This document shows positions 8,295 through 16,502 of a DNA stretch of 64,000 nucleotides, in pieces; position 1 is the first letter of the stretch, and each line of letters starts with the position of its first letter. The notes under the pieces are model-generated. The model had not been told where the DNA came from. It worked only from the letters and a program-made list of their open reading frames with translations, and ran no database searches. This stretch comes from DASSFZ01 sp035283185 (GTDB lineage: Bacteria; Chloroflexota; Anaerolineae; Fen-1058), in contig DATEUJ010000183.1 in assembly GCA_035283185.1 (NCBI GenBank), positions 1 through 64,000 of the forward strand, in the 5' to 3' direction. The translations under genes were made by a program, and so were the position numbers.

Positions 8295-9446
8295 ATGGGT
8301 AAGGAATTCGACATGACGAAGGTTCAGCGGGGGGCAAGGCTGCGGCGCACGCCTTACTTCGAGGCGACCCAGAAGCACGGCGCGAAGGGCTACACCGTCT
8401 ACAACCACATGTTCTTTCCGATCAACTTCGACGATCTGGAGAGAGAATACGAGGCGCTGCTCAACGACGTCACCGTGTGGGACGTGAGCGTCGAGCGCAA
8501 CGTCGAGATCACCGGCCCCGACGCGTTCGCCTTCACGAATCTGCTCACGCCGCGCGACCTGAGCCAGTGCGCGGTCGGGCAAGGCAAGTACGTCGTCATC
8601 ACCGCCGAAGACGGCGGCATCATCAACGACCCGGTGCTGATGCGGCTGGGCGAGAACCACTTCTGGCTGGCGCTCGCCGACAGCGACGTGCTGTTGTGGG
8701 CGAAAGGCGTCGCCGTCCATTCCGGAATGAAAGTGAACATCGCCGAGCCGGACGTGTCGCCCATGCAAGTTCAAGGCCCGAAGTCGAAGCAGGTGGTTCA
8801 GGCGCTCTTCGGCGACAAGGTGCTCGATCTGCCTTACTACACTTTCCTCGACACGAAACTCGACGGCATCTCGGTCATTGTGACCCGCACGGGCTGGAGC
8901 GCCGAGGTGGGCTTCGAGATTTACCTGCGCGACGGCAGCCGGGGCGTTGAGCTATGGGAGCGCGTGATGGAAGCCGGCAAGCCGCACAACATCCGGCCGA
9001 CCGGCCCGTCGGATATCCGCCGCATCGAGGCGGGCATCCTGAACTACGGCGCGGACATGACGCTGGAGAACAATCCGTACGAGGTTGGGCTGGGCTGGCT
9101 GGTCGATGAGGATAAGCAGGCGAGCTACATCGGCAAGCAGGCGCTCCGGCGCATCAAGGCCGAGGGCGTGAAGCGCAAGCTGGTCGGCGTGGAGATCGAA
9201 GGCGGCCGGATCGAGTTCAACATGACCAAGTGGGAGGTGCGCAGGAACGGCCAGCGTGTCGGGCGCATTACGTCTGCGATTTACTCGCCGCGTTTGGAGA
9301 CGAACATCGGCTATGCCATGCTGCCGAACGAATTCGCCGCGCTCGGAACGCAGGTGACGGTGGTAATGGAAGATAGAGAGGCGCGCAAGGCGACGGTAGT
9401 GCAGAAGCCCTTCGTCGATCCGAAGAAAGACATTCCAAAGTCATGA
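8295..9446 (+). CDS. GcvT-like folate-dependent aminomethyltransferase/demethylase (second copy)
   Basis: The 383-residue GcvT-fold protein has YNHMFFPINF near residue 36, DVSVERNVEITGPDAFAF near 62-79, QVQGPKSKQV near 157 and a C-terminal barrel (RNGQRVGRITSAIYSP). It is clearly diverged from the copy at 2345. Its N-terminal pattern (RRTPYFEATQKHG) resembles the stand-alone GcvT-like demethylases related to dimethylsulfoniopropionate demethylase and DUF1989-free dimethylglycine-type enzymes. Exact function is unknown. It closes the operon, with AAGGAG 6 nt upstream of its ATG. Methyl or methylene groups would end up on tetrahydrofolate. Confidence 0.83.
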   Translation: MGKEFDMTKVQRGARLRRTPYFEATQKHGAKGYTVYNHMFFPINFDDLEREYEALLNDVTVWDVSVERNVEITGPDAFAFTNLLTPRDLSQCAVGQGKYVVITAEDGGIINDPVLMRLGENHFWLALADSDVLLWAKGVAVHSGMKVNIAEPDVSPMQVQGPKSKQVVQALFGDKVLDLPYYTFLDTKLDGISVIVTRTGWSAEVGFEIYLRDGSRGVELWERVMEAGKPHNIRPTGPSDIRRIEAGILNYGADMTLENNPYEVGLGWLVDEDKQASYIGKQALRRIKAEGVKRKLVGVEIEGGRIEFNMTKWEVRRNGQRVGRITSAIYSPRLETNIGYAMLPNEFAALGTQVTVVMEDREARKATVVQKPFVDPKKDIPKS

Positions 9447-9520
9447 TCACGTGATACGTGTTGCGTGTTGCGTGCTGCGTGCTGCGTGTCTTCCGTGACT
9501 TTTCGTTCTCCATGATCACG
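9447..9520. repeat. Spacer of ATCACGTG and GCGTGTTGCGTGCTG repeats
   Basis: The spacer is short degenerate repeats of the GCGTGTT/GCGTGCT kind after the last gene of the operon. The remaining bases up to 9634 hold no convincing gene. A 38-codon open frame at 9530-9646 looks like a membrane-protein tail but has no start. Confidence 0.55.
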
Positions 9521-9634
9521 CGTGCCTGAGATTACACTCTCATCTTTGCTGGCGCGGTGATCCAGGCGCTGTCGATGGTGCTGTTCTATATCCCTGGCAA
9601 CCTGGCCGCAGGCGGTGGCCGAATGGTCAAAGCA

Positions 9635-10372
9635 CTACGGTCTTAGCGTAATCGTGATCGTGCAGCGGTCACGGGTGCACTCGTCGATCCGCTCCCCGGC
9701 GTAGTACACGTTGAAATCGTCTTTCCAGAAGGGGTTGGGGCCATCACGCGTCAAGCGCCTGCCGACTTCGCTGCAAGTAACTCCACGCGGGGGTCGCGGG
9801 TTGCCGCTGTCTTTCCAGGCCGTGACACATTCATCCGGCTCGAGCACGTCGACTTCCCAATCCGGGCCATTGATCGCCGCGCTGCCATCTCCCAGGCGCA
9901 GGGGCGCTAACGGAAAGGCCAGCGCTGACTGATTGACCACGAACAGACTATCATCGTCGCGTCTCGCGATAAGCAAGTCGTAGGTAACCGGGGCTGCAGT
10001 CGCAGTTGGCACAGGTGTCGGTGTCGAGGTGTCCGTCGGCGTCAATGCGTGTGTGGGCGATGGCGTCGTCGTGTCCGTCGGCGAAGAAGTCGCTGTCACC
10101 GTATGCGACGAGGTCGGTGTCGGCGAGGGCGACGAAGTCGGCGACGGCGAGGGCGACGGTGTGACAGCCGGAGGAAGCGTGACGCCGCGGTTCGTCGCCG
10201 GGGACCAACGCGTGGCCGTGGCCGTGACCAGGGTGATCCGGTCGGACGGGGCCAACGCCAGAGCGGCGAAGCCAGCGCAATAGCACAGACCGGCCAGGAT
10301 GATGATGCCGATGAAGATCCGATAGCGCCTGCGCCAGGCTTCCGGAACACCCACCAGCCACTCCACGCGCAT
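9635..10372 (-). CDS. Membrane-anchored protein with Thr/Pro/Ser stalk and C-terminal beta domain
   Basis: The 245-residue protein has a basic N-terminus, one transmembrane segment at about residues 19-40 (IIILAGLCYCAGFAALAL) and a low-complexity Thr/Ser/Pro stalk at about residues 65-130. A globular C-terminal part carries a Cys pair pattern (CVTAW, VTCSEV, CTRDRC). The C-terminal region recalls the lamin-tail-like beta domains that often follow such stalks in Chloroflexota, but I cannot confirm the family. The stalk DNA is itself a GTCGG-type microsatellite-like tract. Topology is probably N-in with the C-terminal domain outside. Confidence 0.7.
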   Translation of the reverse strand: MRVEWLVGVPEAWRRRYRIFIGIIILAGLCYCAGFAALALAPSDRITLVTATATRWSPATNRGVTLPPAVTPSPSPSPTSSPSPTPTSSHTVTATSSPTDTTTPSPTHALTPTDTSTPTPVPTATAAPVTYDLLIARRDDDSLFVVNQSALAFPLAPLRLGDGSAAINGPDWEVDVLEPDECVTAWKDSGNPRPPRGVTCSEVGRRLTRDGPNPFWKDDFNVYYAGERIDECTRDRCTITITLRP

Positions 10373-10598
10373 CTCCTCACTGCGACGTTGATCTCAGCTC
10401 CGGCGCCGGAGCGCGCGTATCATACCACCGCGCATGGAGAGGTCAAAAAGCTACTAGGGCGCTTCGCGCGCCCCAGTTCGCTTCGTCCATCAATCGTCAT
10501 CCGCACAGGCCAAGATAATCACCGTGATTCCGGTGTTCATTGATCCAGGCCGACCATTCAACTGTCAGCGCCGGGATAATGATGGTATCTCGCCACCG

Positions 10599-13184
10599 TT
10601 ACCGTTGCTGAATGACATTGTTATTGCCTGTATTCGTAATCGACGCGGCCGCTTGAATGGAAACCCAATTTGAGTTTCCTCGGATCGTAATACTGCTACA
10701 AGTGCCAAGCAGCGTGATGGTATTGTCATTCCCATTGATCGTAACTGAATGACCGTTACACGTCAGGGTCAGGGTTTGATTGTTTTCGGTAATGACGAAT
10801 GCCCCACCGCCAGAGCCACCGCCGCCATCATCGTCGTCATCATCGTCGTCACCGCCGCCGTCTCGGCAAGGCCCCAGGTAATCGCCGTGCCCGAGGTGGG
10901 TTGCGACAGCCGGCTGATCGACCTCTATGGTGTGCCTGGCGTCCGGATTGCCCGAGGGGATATGGCAGATCGTCACCTTGCCACCCTGATCATCGTCGTC
11001 ATCCGGCAGTGGCGGTGGCGCGGGCGGCTGGAGATGGATGATTACTGTAACGCTCACGACGACAAGCGTGCCGTCCGCGCGGATGCAAATGCGGACGATG
11101 ATCACCGTACGAGTGCGCAGGTCGCCGCTGATTTCGACGTCCTCGCCCAGCTCGAGTGTCTGGCCGTCATCCAGCACGATCCGGTTGCCGTCGATGCGGA
11201 TCACGATCCCGGTGATGTCGCTGCAGCCGAGATCGTCGTCGACGAGTGTGATCGATTCGGCCAACAACGTCCCATCGGGCAGGATGACACCCTTCACCCG
11301 AACCATGTCGCCGATGTCGATGTCGTCGTCGATTAGAGTTGCGTCGTCGACCGCGATGTCCAGTCCGCCGATGACCCACGGGTCGATGCGGCTCACCCGG
11401 CCCACGAACTCGAACCGGCGCGGCTCGTCCTCGTCGAGCAGCGTGATTTTCTCGGCCAGCCAGATGCCGTCGTCGAGCACGCGGCCCTCGACCCGGACGC
11501 GGTCGCCCACATCGATGTTGTCGTCGATCACCGTCTGGAGGCTCGTGTCGAAATGCACGCCAGACACGACCCAGGGGTCGATCTGCTCGACTGTGCCGGT
11601 GAACTCGAAGCGGCGCTCGTCCTCTTCGGCCAGCCTGATTTCGTCCGCCAGCCACGTGCCGTCGGCGAGGATGTGGCCTTTTACCTTGACAATGTCGCCC
11701 AAGCCGGGATCGCCCGTGATTACGGTGCGGTCGCCGATGGCGATCTCGACACCGGAGATCGTCCACGTCTCATCCCCGATGCTTTCCACGACGCCGACGA
11801 ACTCGAACGGCAAGCCATCCTCAGTCACGACCAGCCGGATGCGCTCGGCCAGCAGCGTGCCATCGGACTGAATGACGCCCTCGACGCGCACCAGATCGTG
11901 AAGTGCGATTCCGTCCTCGATGTCGGTCTCGTCGTCCACGTCGACCACGCGGCCTGAGATCGTCCACTCCTCATCCCCCATGGCCTCCACCTCGCCGGTG
12001 AACGCAAAGCGATTCTCCTCCGCCCGGTGCAGCAGGACGATCCGATCGGCGAAGTACGAGTCGCCCGGCAGGATGCGCCCCTCGACGAACACCCAGTCGC
12101 CGATTTGGGGATCGCCTACTATCTCGGTCGTCGAGTTGTCCGGGCCGACGGTGGTATTGACGAGGAAGTCGCGCCCGCCAATGGTCCAGACATCGCCCAT
12201 CTGCGTGACCCGGCCTTCGCCGGAGATGCGGAAGATGGGCTGCGACGGCGGCTCGTCGACGTAGACTGTCGTCGACTGCCCTGCGACGACGTTGACGGTG
12301 ACGTTCAGGTTTGTCACGGCGACGGTGCCTTCGTCGACGTTGAAGCGGGCGATGAAGTTCGACGTGACGACTACGTGGAACGACGTGCCTTTGGCGACGC
12401 CCGTGCCGTTCGGAGTGCGGACTTCGTACTGCGAGCCGGCCACGCTCGACGGCTTGACGTCGTGGCGGCTCTCGCCGCTCGACTGGGTGAGCCGCACGAC
12501 GCGCGCTGCGTCGAGTCGGGCGTCAAGCTCGTCGATCGAGATTTCCGATGCCGCCGACAGGCGCACCTGGCTGCCGTCGAAGAACAGCAGTGTCGCGGCG
12601 GACAAGTCGCCCGCTCGGACGCGCTGCCCGGCGGATAGGGTTTGCCCGATCTTGACGGCGGCCCACGTGCCATCACTCGATTGCGTCTCGATGATGCCGC
12701 GCATGTCGCTGACGATGGCGCTCTGCGGATCCGGGGCGCTGAGTACGCTGCTGACGGCAGGTATGTAAACACTGAACGCCGGGCTGCTCGTTACGGATAC
12801 GGCGTTCGGTTCAGCCTGCGGCGGCTGACGCAGGATTAGTACACCTGCCATCAGCGCCAGGATCGCCAGCCCGGTCAAGGCCACTGCGGCAGGTCGAGGC
12901 AGTGTTCTCAGACGGTTCACCAGCCACGCGCTCAGTGTGCTCAAGGAGATATGAGAGCCTGGCCCGGCAGCAGGTGCCCTCTGCTCCTTTGCTGCGCGCA
13001 TCAGGCCGGCGCGCTGCGCGGCGACGCGCTCGGTCGAGCGGCTTGGAAACCGGATTGACCGCAGCGCGCCGGCGGTTCTCAGCAAATCGGCTTGCTCTTC
13101 GGGCAAGCCGTCGAAGCAGGCTTCGAGCGGCTCTCCGGCCTCCAGCCGGGCGAGCCTTTCTTGCAGCAGATCTTCGTTCGTCAT
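10599..13184 (-). CDS. FecR-domain membrane protein with six DUF5666-like repeats (putative sigma-factor partner)
   Basis: The 861-residue protein opens with a soluble segment of about 90 residues beginning TNEDLLQERLARLEAGEPL. One transmembrane helix follows at about 98-117, then a FecR-like domain at about 165-300 (AGDLSAATLLFFDGSQVRLS, GTSFHVVV). Six repeats of about 65 residues follow (about 315-700; W-T-I-S-G core, GD-V-V-G-I-L-DG-A-I pattern). Then come an ICHIPSGNPDARHTIEVD module, an Asp run (eight D) with a Gly linker, and a C-terminal NGN/TITL beta-solenoid-like segment. It overlaps the ECF sigma gene by 4 bp, so the two are translationally coupled. The cytoplasmic segment probably binds the sigma factor (inference). 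Confidence 0.85.
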   Translation of the reverse strand: MTNEDLLQERLARLEAGEPLEACFDGLPEEQADLLRTAGALRSIRFPSRSTERVAAQRAGLMRAAKEQRAPAAGPGSHISLSTLSAWLVNRLRTLPRPAAVALTGLAILALMAGVLILRQPPQAEPNAVSVTSSPAFSVYIPAVSSVLSAPDPQSAIVSDMRGIIETQSSDGTWAAVKIGQTLSAGQRVRAGDLSAATLLFFDGSQVRLSAASEISIDELDARLDAARVVRLTQSSGESRHDVKPSSVAGSQYEVRTPNGTGVAKGTSFHVVVTSNFIARFNVDEGTVAVTNLNVTVNVVAGQSTTVYVDEPPSQPIFRISGEGRVTQMGDVWTIGGRDFLVNTTVGPDNSTTEIVGDPQIGDWVFVEGRILPGDSYFADRIVLLHRAEENRFAFTGEVEAMGDEEWTISGRVVDVDDETDIEDGIALHDLVRVEGVIQSDGTLLAERIRLVVTEDGLPFEFVGVVESIGDETWTISGVEIAIGDRTVITGDPGLGDIVKVKGHILADGTWLADEIRLAEEDERRFEFTGTVEQIDPWVVSGVHFDTSLQTVIDDNIDVGDRVRVEGRVLDDGIWLAEKITLLDEDEPRRFEFVGRVSRIDPWVIGGLDIAVDDATLIDDDIDIGDMVRVKGVILPDGTLLAESITLVDDDLGCSDITGIVIRIDGNRIVLDDGQTLELGEDVEISGDLRTRTVIIVRICIRADGTLVVVSVTVIIHLQPPAPPPLPDDDDDQGGKVTICHIPSGNPDARHTIEVDQPAVATHLGHGDYLGPCRDGGGDDDDDDDDGGGGSGGGAFVITENNQTLTLTCNGHSVTINGNDNTITLLGTCSSITIRGNSNWVSIQAAASITNTGNNNVIQQR

Positions 13185-13759
13185 CCCATCACCTGTTCTT
13201 CTTTGCCCAACGCGAGGCGTAGCGCGGCCAGGCTGCGGTGCTGCAGAGACTTGACGGCGGCCTCGCTCCGCCCCATCGCCGCCGCCGTTTCCTGCAGCGA
13301 CAAGCCGGCCAGGAAACGGAGCACGACCACTTCGCGCTGATGGGGATCGAGCTGCGACAGGGCCTGGCCGAGGCGCTCAGTGAGGAGCCCGCGCTCGACC
13401 GAGACAAGCGGATCGTCGCCGGCAGGATGCGCTTCCAGCGCGTCGAGCGATACGGGTTCACGCCGGCTGTTCCTGCGGAAATGATCGACCAGCAGGTTAT
13501 GCGCGATGCGATACAGCCACGCCCGGAAAGGCAAACCCATCGATTGATAATTGGGCAAGGCATGCAGCATGCGCATAAAGACGTCGCCGGTCAGGTCTTC
13601 GGCCAGATGCGGATCGCCCACACGCAGCCAGACGTAGCGGAAGATGCTCTCGTGGTGCACATTGTACAAGGCGCCGATCGCGTTCACATCGCCTCCCTGG
13701 GCGCGCGCCACGAGATCGACATCCATCGACTCAGGCATGGCGCCCCCTCGCGGGTGCAC
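13181..13759 (-). CDS. ECF-type RNA polymerase sigma factor
   Basis: The 192-residue protein has sigma region 2 at about residues 24-95 (YNVHHESIFRYVWLRVGD, DVFMRMLHALPNY, RAWLYRIAHNLLVDHFRR). Region 4 lies at about 130-182 (LDPHQREVVVLRFLAGLSLQ, then ETAAAMGRSEAAVKSLQHRS). Regions 1 and 3 are absent, as in extracytoplasmic-function sigmas. Its 3' end overlaps the FecR/DUF5666 membrane protein gene by 4 bp, the usual arrangement for a sigma and its membrane regulator. The regulon is unknown. Upstream lies the 108-bp palindromic element rather than another gene. Confidence 0.93.
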   Translation of the reverse strand: MHPRGGAMPESMDVDLVARAQGGDVNAIGALYNVHHESIFRYVWLRVGDPHLAEDLTGDVFMRMLHALPNYQSMGLPFRAWLYRIAHNLLVDHFRRNSRREPVSLDALEAHPAGDDPLVSVERGLLTERLGQALSQLDPHQREVVVLRFLAGLSLQETAAAMGRSEAAVKSLQHRSLAALRLALGKEEQVMG

Positions 13760-13833
13760 GTGTCGTCCTTCTACCAGATATAACGAAGCTTGGTTGCGGA
13801 GGATTCAGGCGCATGATAAGATCGACGCGTCCT

Positions 13834-13941
13834 TTTAGAGCGGATTCCGATTGCGTGTACGCCAATCCGGAGTCGAGCCTTTAGGCGGTTTCCGGCTGAA
13901 GCCTCGACTCCGGCGTAAATCAAGGTGGAACCGGCTCTAAA
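13834..13941. repeat. 108-bp palindromic element (MITE/hairpin-like)
   Basis: The ends TTTAGAGC (13834-13841) and GCTCTAAA (13934-13941) are perfect complements. The core arms 13867-13888 and 13892-13913 pair over 22 bp with only a few mismatches around a TTT loop. Both halves are therefore arranged symmetrically around about 13889. No ORF of credible length is specific to it. It resembles a miniature inverted-repeat element or a very stable cruciform. The surrounding 13760-14032 holds nothing else recognisable. Confidence 0.75.
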
Positions 13942-14032
13942 TAAGAGAACGAGGGCGGTCGAGAAACGATTCTCGCTCAAGGTAGGACATTTGTCTCAGA
14001 CACTGTCTGAAAAGAAGAGGATGTCCGGCGGG

Positions 14033-14269
14033 TCAGCGCCCAATCGTAACGAAGGCCGCCGGGCCGTTCAGCGCGTTGATCTGATCGACCAGCCAGAGGA
14101 GCTGGCTGGGAAACAGCCTGATCAGGTAAAGGGCCGCGATGAGCAGCAGCACCGGCGTGAACAGGCCCCGGCTGCGGACGAAGACGACGATCAGGATGAT
14201 CATGAACACCAGATCGACCCAGCCAATCGTGAACGTATACTGCGAAGGGATTGCCTGTTGAAGCAGCAT
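14033..14269 (-). CDS. Small two-helix membrane protein
   Basis: The 78-residue protein has a perfect AGGAGG ribosome site 7 nt before its ATG. Hydrophobic segments lie at about residues 16-33 (WVDLVFMIILIVVFV) and 36-53 (LFTPVLLLIAALYLIRLF). No family is recognised. Both termini are short, so it probably consists of a membrane hairpin only. It lies 36 bp downstream of the NmrA-like gene's neighbourhood and on the same strand, but shares no obvious function with it. Confidence 0.65.
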   Translation of the reverse strand: MLLQQAIPSQYTFTIGWVDLVFMIILIVVFVRSRGLFTPVLLLIAALYLIRLFPSQLLWLVDQINALNGPAAFVTIGR

Positions 14270-14304
14270 GTCTAGCCTCCTATGGTCGATAGGCTGAGCG
14301 TGGA

Positions 14305-15183
14305 TTATATACCCGTCTCATCAATCTTGAGATCGTGGATCGTTCGCTCGACAAAAGCTTCGAAGCGCGTCGGGGAGCGGCCAAGCAAGTGGCTCAGGGC
14401 GCGGGAATTGCCCCATAGCCCATATCGATCGTAGTAGCCAAACATCCGCGTTAGGATATCGACAGCGTATTCGCTCAGGCCGGCTGTCTTCGCACGCAGC
14501 GCCCAGTCCTCGACGGCGATTCGCTGCGCCTGCACCGGCCGCCTCAACTTCGCGCTCCACACGGCGGCGATATCGGAAGGCGTCAGCACTTCCGGCCCGC
14601 ATAGCTCGTACGTCGCACCCGCATGGCCAGGCTCGGTCAGCACGATCGCGGTAGCCTCGGCGGCATCCTCCAGATCGACCAGGCTGAACGGGGCCTGCAC
14701 AGAGTAAGGGACGCGATACACACCGTGTGTCACGATCGCTTCTCGCTCCGCCAGCACGTTCTGCATATAGGGCGCCGGTTGCAAGATGGCATAGTCCAAA
14801 CTTGACTCGAACAACATCTCCTCGACGCGCAGCTTGTTCCAGTGGTGCGGCATGGATTCGGTCTGCGGGTGCAGCACCGAGTGATAGGCGAAAAGTCTTA
14901 CCCCTGCGCCGCGCGCCGCCGCGATGATCGATTTGCCTATCGCGACTTCCTGCGGATGGACGTTCGGGCAGATGTGGTAAACGGCGCGAACGCCTCGCGC
15001 GGCTCGCGCAAGGGCAGCCTCGTCGAGCATATCGCCCACGACGATCTCGTGCGCCCCGATCTGGCCGAGCGCATCGGCCTGCCTCTCGCGCCGGGCCAGC
15101 GCGCGGACTCGTCCTCCCCGCGCCGCCAGCGCCCGAATGATTGCGCGTCCCGTCTTGCCGCCAGCGCCGGTCACCAGAATCAT
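14305..15183 (-). CDS. NmrA-like NAD(P)-binding atypical SDR
   Basis: The 292-residue protein begins with the NAD(P) Rossmann motif VTGAGGKTGRAIIRAL (TGxxGxxG). ALARR follows at the end of beta-2, which favours NADP. A V-Y-H-I-C-P segment comes next, and AYHSVLHP sits where the classical YxxxK catalytic pair would be. YxxxK itself is not evident, as in NmrA/SDR_a5 proteins, which act as quinone or enone reductases or redox sensors. AGGAGA lies 6 nt before the ATG. A perfect GGTCTAT-a-ATAGACC palindrome lies 25 bp upstream and probably controls it. Confidence 0.85.
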   Translation of the reverse strand: MILVTGAGGKTGRAIIRALAARGGRVRALARRERQADALGQIGAHEIVVGDMLDEAALARAARGVRAVYHICPNVHPQEVAIGKSIIAAARGAGVRLFAYHSVLHPQTESMPHHWNKLRVEEMLFESSLDYAILQPAPYMQNVLAEREAIVTHGVYRVPYSVQAPFSLVDLEDAAEATAIVLTEPGHAGATYELCGPEVLTPSDIAAVWSAKLRRPVQAQRIAVEDWALRAKTAGLSEYAVDILTRMFGYYDRYGLWGNSRALSHLLGRSPTRFEAFVERTIHDLKIDETGI

Positions 15184-15208
15184 CGCGTCTCCTATCGTTT
15201 CAAAAGTG

Positions 15209-15223
15209 GGTCTATAATAGACC
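15209..15223. promoter_or_regulatory. 15-bp perfect palindrome upstream of the NmrA-like gene
   Basis: GGTCTAT-A-ATAGACC has perfect 7-bp arms around one central base and contains a TATTAT/TATAAT-like -10 element in either orientation. It sits 25 bp before the start codon of the minus-strand reductase gene, where a dimeric repressor would block transcription. No regulator gene is adjacent, so the cognate protein is unknown. Confidence 0.5.
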
Positions 15224-15247
15224 TATCTGCGGCACATCACCAGTCCC

Positions 15248-15347
15248 AGTAGATCACAGATTCGCCATGTAGTTTAGGGCCTTGTGCCCGTTTTCCTGGC
15301 AAATTCAACGCCCACAAGGGGCTACACTACAAGTTTCGTGATCTACT
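15248..15347. repeat. 100-bp palindromic element between divergent genes
   Basis: Terminal arms AGTAGATCAC (15248-15257) and GTGATCTACT (15338-15347) are perfect 10-bp inverted repeats. Inner arms 15269-15290 and 15309-15330 pair at 17 of 22 positions around an 18-bp centre. The element occupies most of the space between the divergently transcribed NmrA-like and patatin genes. It is similar in size and design to the element at 13834-13941 but has unrelated ends. No clear target-site duplication is visible. Confidence 0.7.
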
Positions 15348-15418
15348 GAGTCTCAGCAGATCCAATCTTCGCGGAGCGAGGCACGCCTACGTGCCGATCA
15401 CACGCAAAGGAGACGCGC

Positions 15419-16366
15419 ATGTCTCGATATCGCATCCTCTCATTCGACGGCGGCGGCATTCGCGGCCTGCTCACGGCCACGCTGCTCGAACGCCTGGAGG
15501 CGGCGCGGCCCGGCTTTCTGGCGAAGGCCGACTTCTGCGCCGGCGTGTCGACCGGCGGCATCATCGCGCTCGGCATGGCTGCCGGCTTGCCTCCCTCGAC
15601 CGTCGTCGATTTGTACGAATCGAAAGCCGGAGTCGTCTTCGCCGACTCCGTTCTGGACGATATTCGCGATCTGGGACGACTGACCGGCGCGGAGTACTCC
15701 AACGCCAACCTCAAGCGCGAGCTCGAGGCGCGTTTCGGCAGCATGACGCTGGGCGACCTGCCGAAGAAGGTTCTGATCGCCTCATTCGACCTCGACAACG
15801 AAGCGTCCGGCCCCGGCAGCGTGCGCTCCTGGAAACCGAAGTTCTTCCACAACTTCCCCGGGCCGGACGCCGACGCGGACGACCGGGCGGTGGACGTGGC
15901 GCTGCGCACCAGCGCCGCCCCGACGTACTTCCCGGTGTATCAGGGTTACGTCGACGGAGGCGTGGCGACGAATAATCCGAGCATGTGCGCGCTGGCGCAG
16001 GCCATCGACGCGGGCACGGGCGGCCAGCCACTGGACGACATTGTCATGCTCTCGTTCGGCACCGGCTTCAATCCCCGCTACCTCGCCGGCGAGGAATCGG
16101 ATTGGGGCTTGCTGCAGTGGGCGCGTCCGGTATTCGACATCATACTCGACGGCAGCACGGGCGTGGCCGATTACCAATGCGCGCGCCTCCTCAGCGCGCG
16201 CTATCATCGGCTGAACCCGATCCTGCCTGGCCCGATCGGGCTGGACGATATTTCGCAGGTTCCACTTCTGAAGCAGATCGGCGAGCAGACGGATCTCACG
16301 AGCACACTGGATTGGCTGAGCCGGCAGTATATGGTCGATGCAACGGATGCTTCGCGCAGCGGATAA
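15419..16366 (+). CDS. Patatin-like phospholipase
   Basis: The 315-residue protein has the patatin catalytic set: the oxyanion loop DGGGIRG at residues 9-15, the nucleophile elbow GVSTG near residue 41 (Ser-Asp dyad), and the DGG motif in YVDGGVATNNP near residue 180. The fold is expected to hydrolyse acyl esters of lipids. There is no signal peptide, so it acts in the cytosol or at the inner membrane face. AAAGGAG lies about 6 nt before the ATG. It is flanked by hairpin elements on both sides, and no toxin-export or CBASS-like partner genes are adjacent. Confidence 0.9.
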   Translation: MSRYRILSFDGGGIRGLLTATLLERLEAARPGFLAKADFCAGVSTGGIIALGMAAGLPPSTVVDLYESKAGVVFADSVLDDIRDLGRLTGAEYSNANLKRELEARFGSMTLGDLPKKVLIASFDLDNEASGPGSVRSWKPKFFHNFPGPDADADDRAVDVALRTSAAPTYFPVYQGYVDGGVATNNPSMCALAQAIDAGTGGQPLDDIVMLSFGTGFNPRYLAGEESDWGLLQWARPVFDIILDGSTGVADYQCARLLSARYHRLNPILPGPIGLDDISQVPLLKQIGEQTDLTSTLDWLSRQYMVDATDASRSG

Positions 16367-16386
16367 ACGGATGCGCGTCTCCGTTC

Positions 16387-16434
16387 GTCCGCAGTTGCAC
16401 TGCGGACGCTGGGCGACAGTGAAACTGTCGCCCA
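16387..16434. terminator. Two tandem perfect hairpins after the patatin gene
   Basis: The first hairpin (16387-16407) has 9-bp arms GTCCGCAGT/ACTGCGGAC and a TGC loop. The second (16410-16434) has 11-bp arms TGGGCGACAGT/ACTGTCGCCCA and a GAA loop. They start 20 bp after the patatin stop. No T-tract follows, so they may act as a transcript-stabilising or REP-like pair rather than a classic intrinsic terminator. Confidence 0.6.
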
Positions 16435-16502
16435 ACCCGTGTGCAATCACCGGAACCGCATCACTTGCCCAAGCACCTGCAGTCGATGCTATAATCGCCG
16501 GC

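Noticed and set aside
9530..9646. 38-codon open frame reading IFAGAVIQALSMVLFYIPGN, like the tail of a membrane protein
   Set aside because: There is no start codon with a ribosome site and no upstream continuation. It overlaps the end of the opposite-strand gene.
10029..10283. Plus-strand frame encoding repeated GVGDGV/VGEGDEVG peptides
   Set aside because: It is the antisense of the Thr/Pro stalk codons of the minus-strand membrane protein. No start context supports it.
10749..11871. Plus-strand open frames antisense to the DUF5666 repeats
   Set aside because: They mirror the minus-strand repeats codon by codon and have no domain or ribosome site.
13771..13980. 69-codon minus-strand frame across the 108-bp palindrome
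   Set aside because: Its sequence is dictated by the palindrome, no ribosome site is visible and the composition is Arg/Ser-rich noise.
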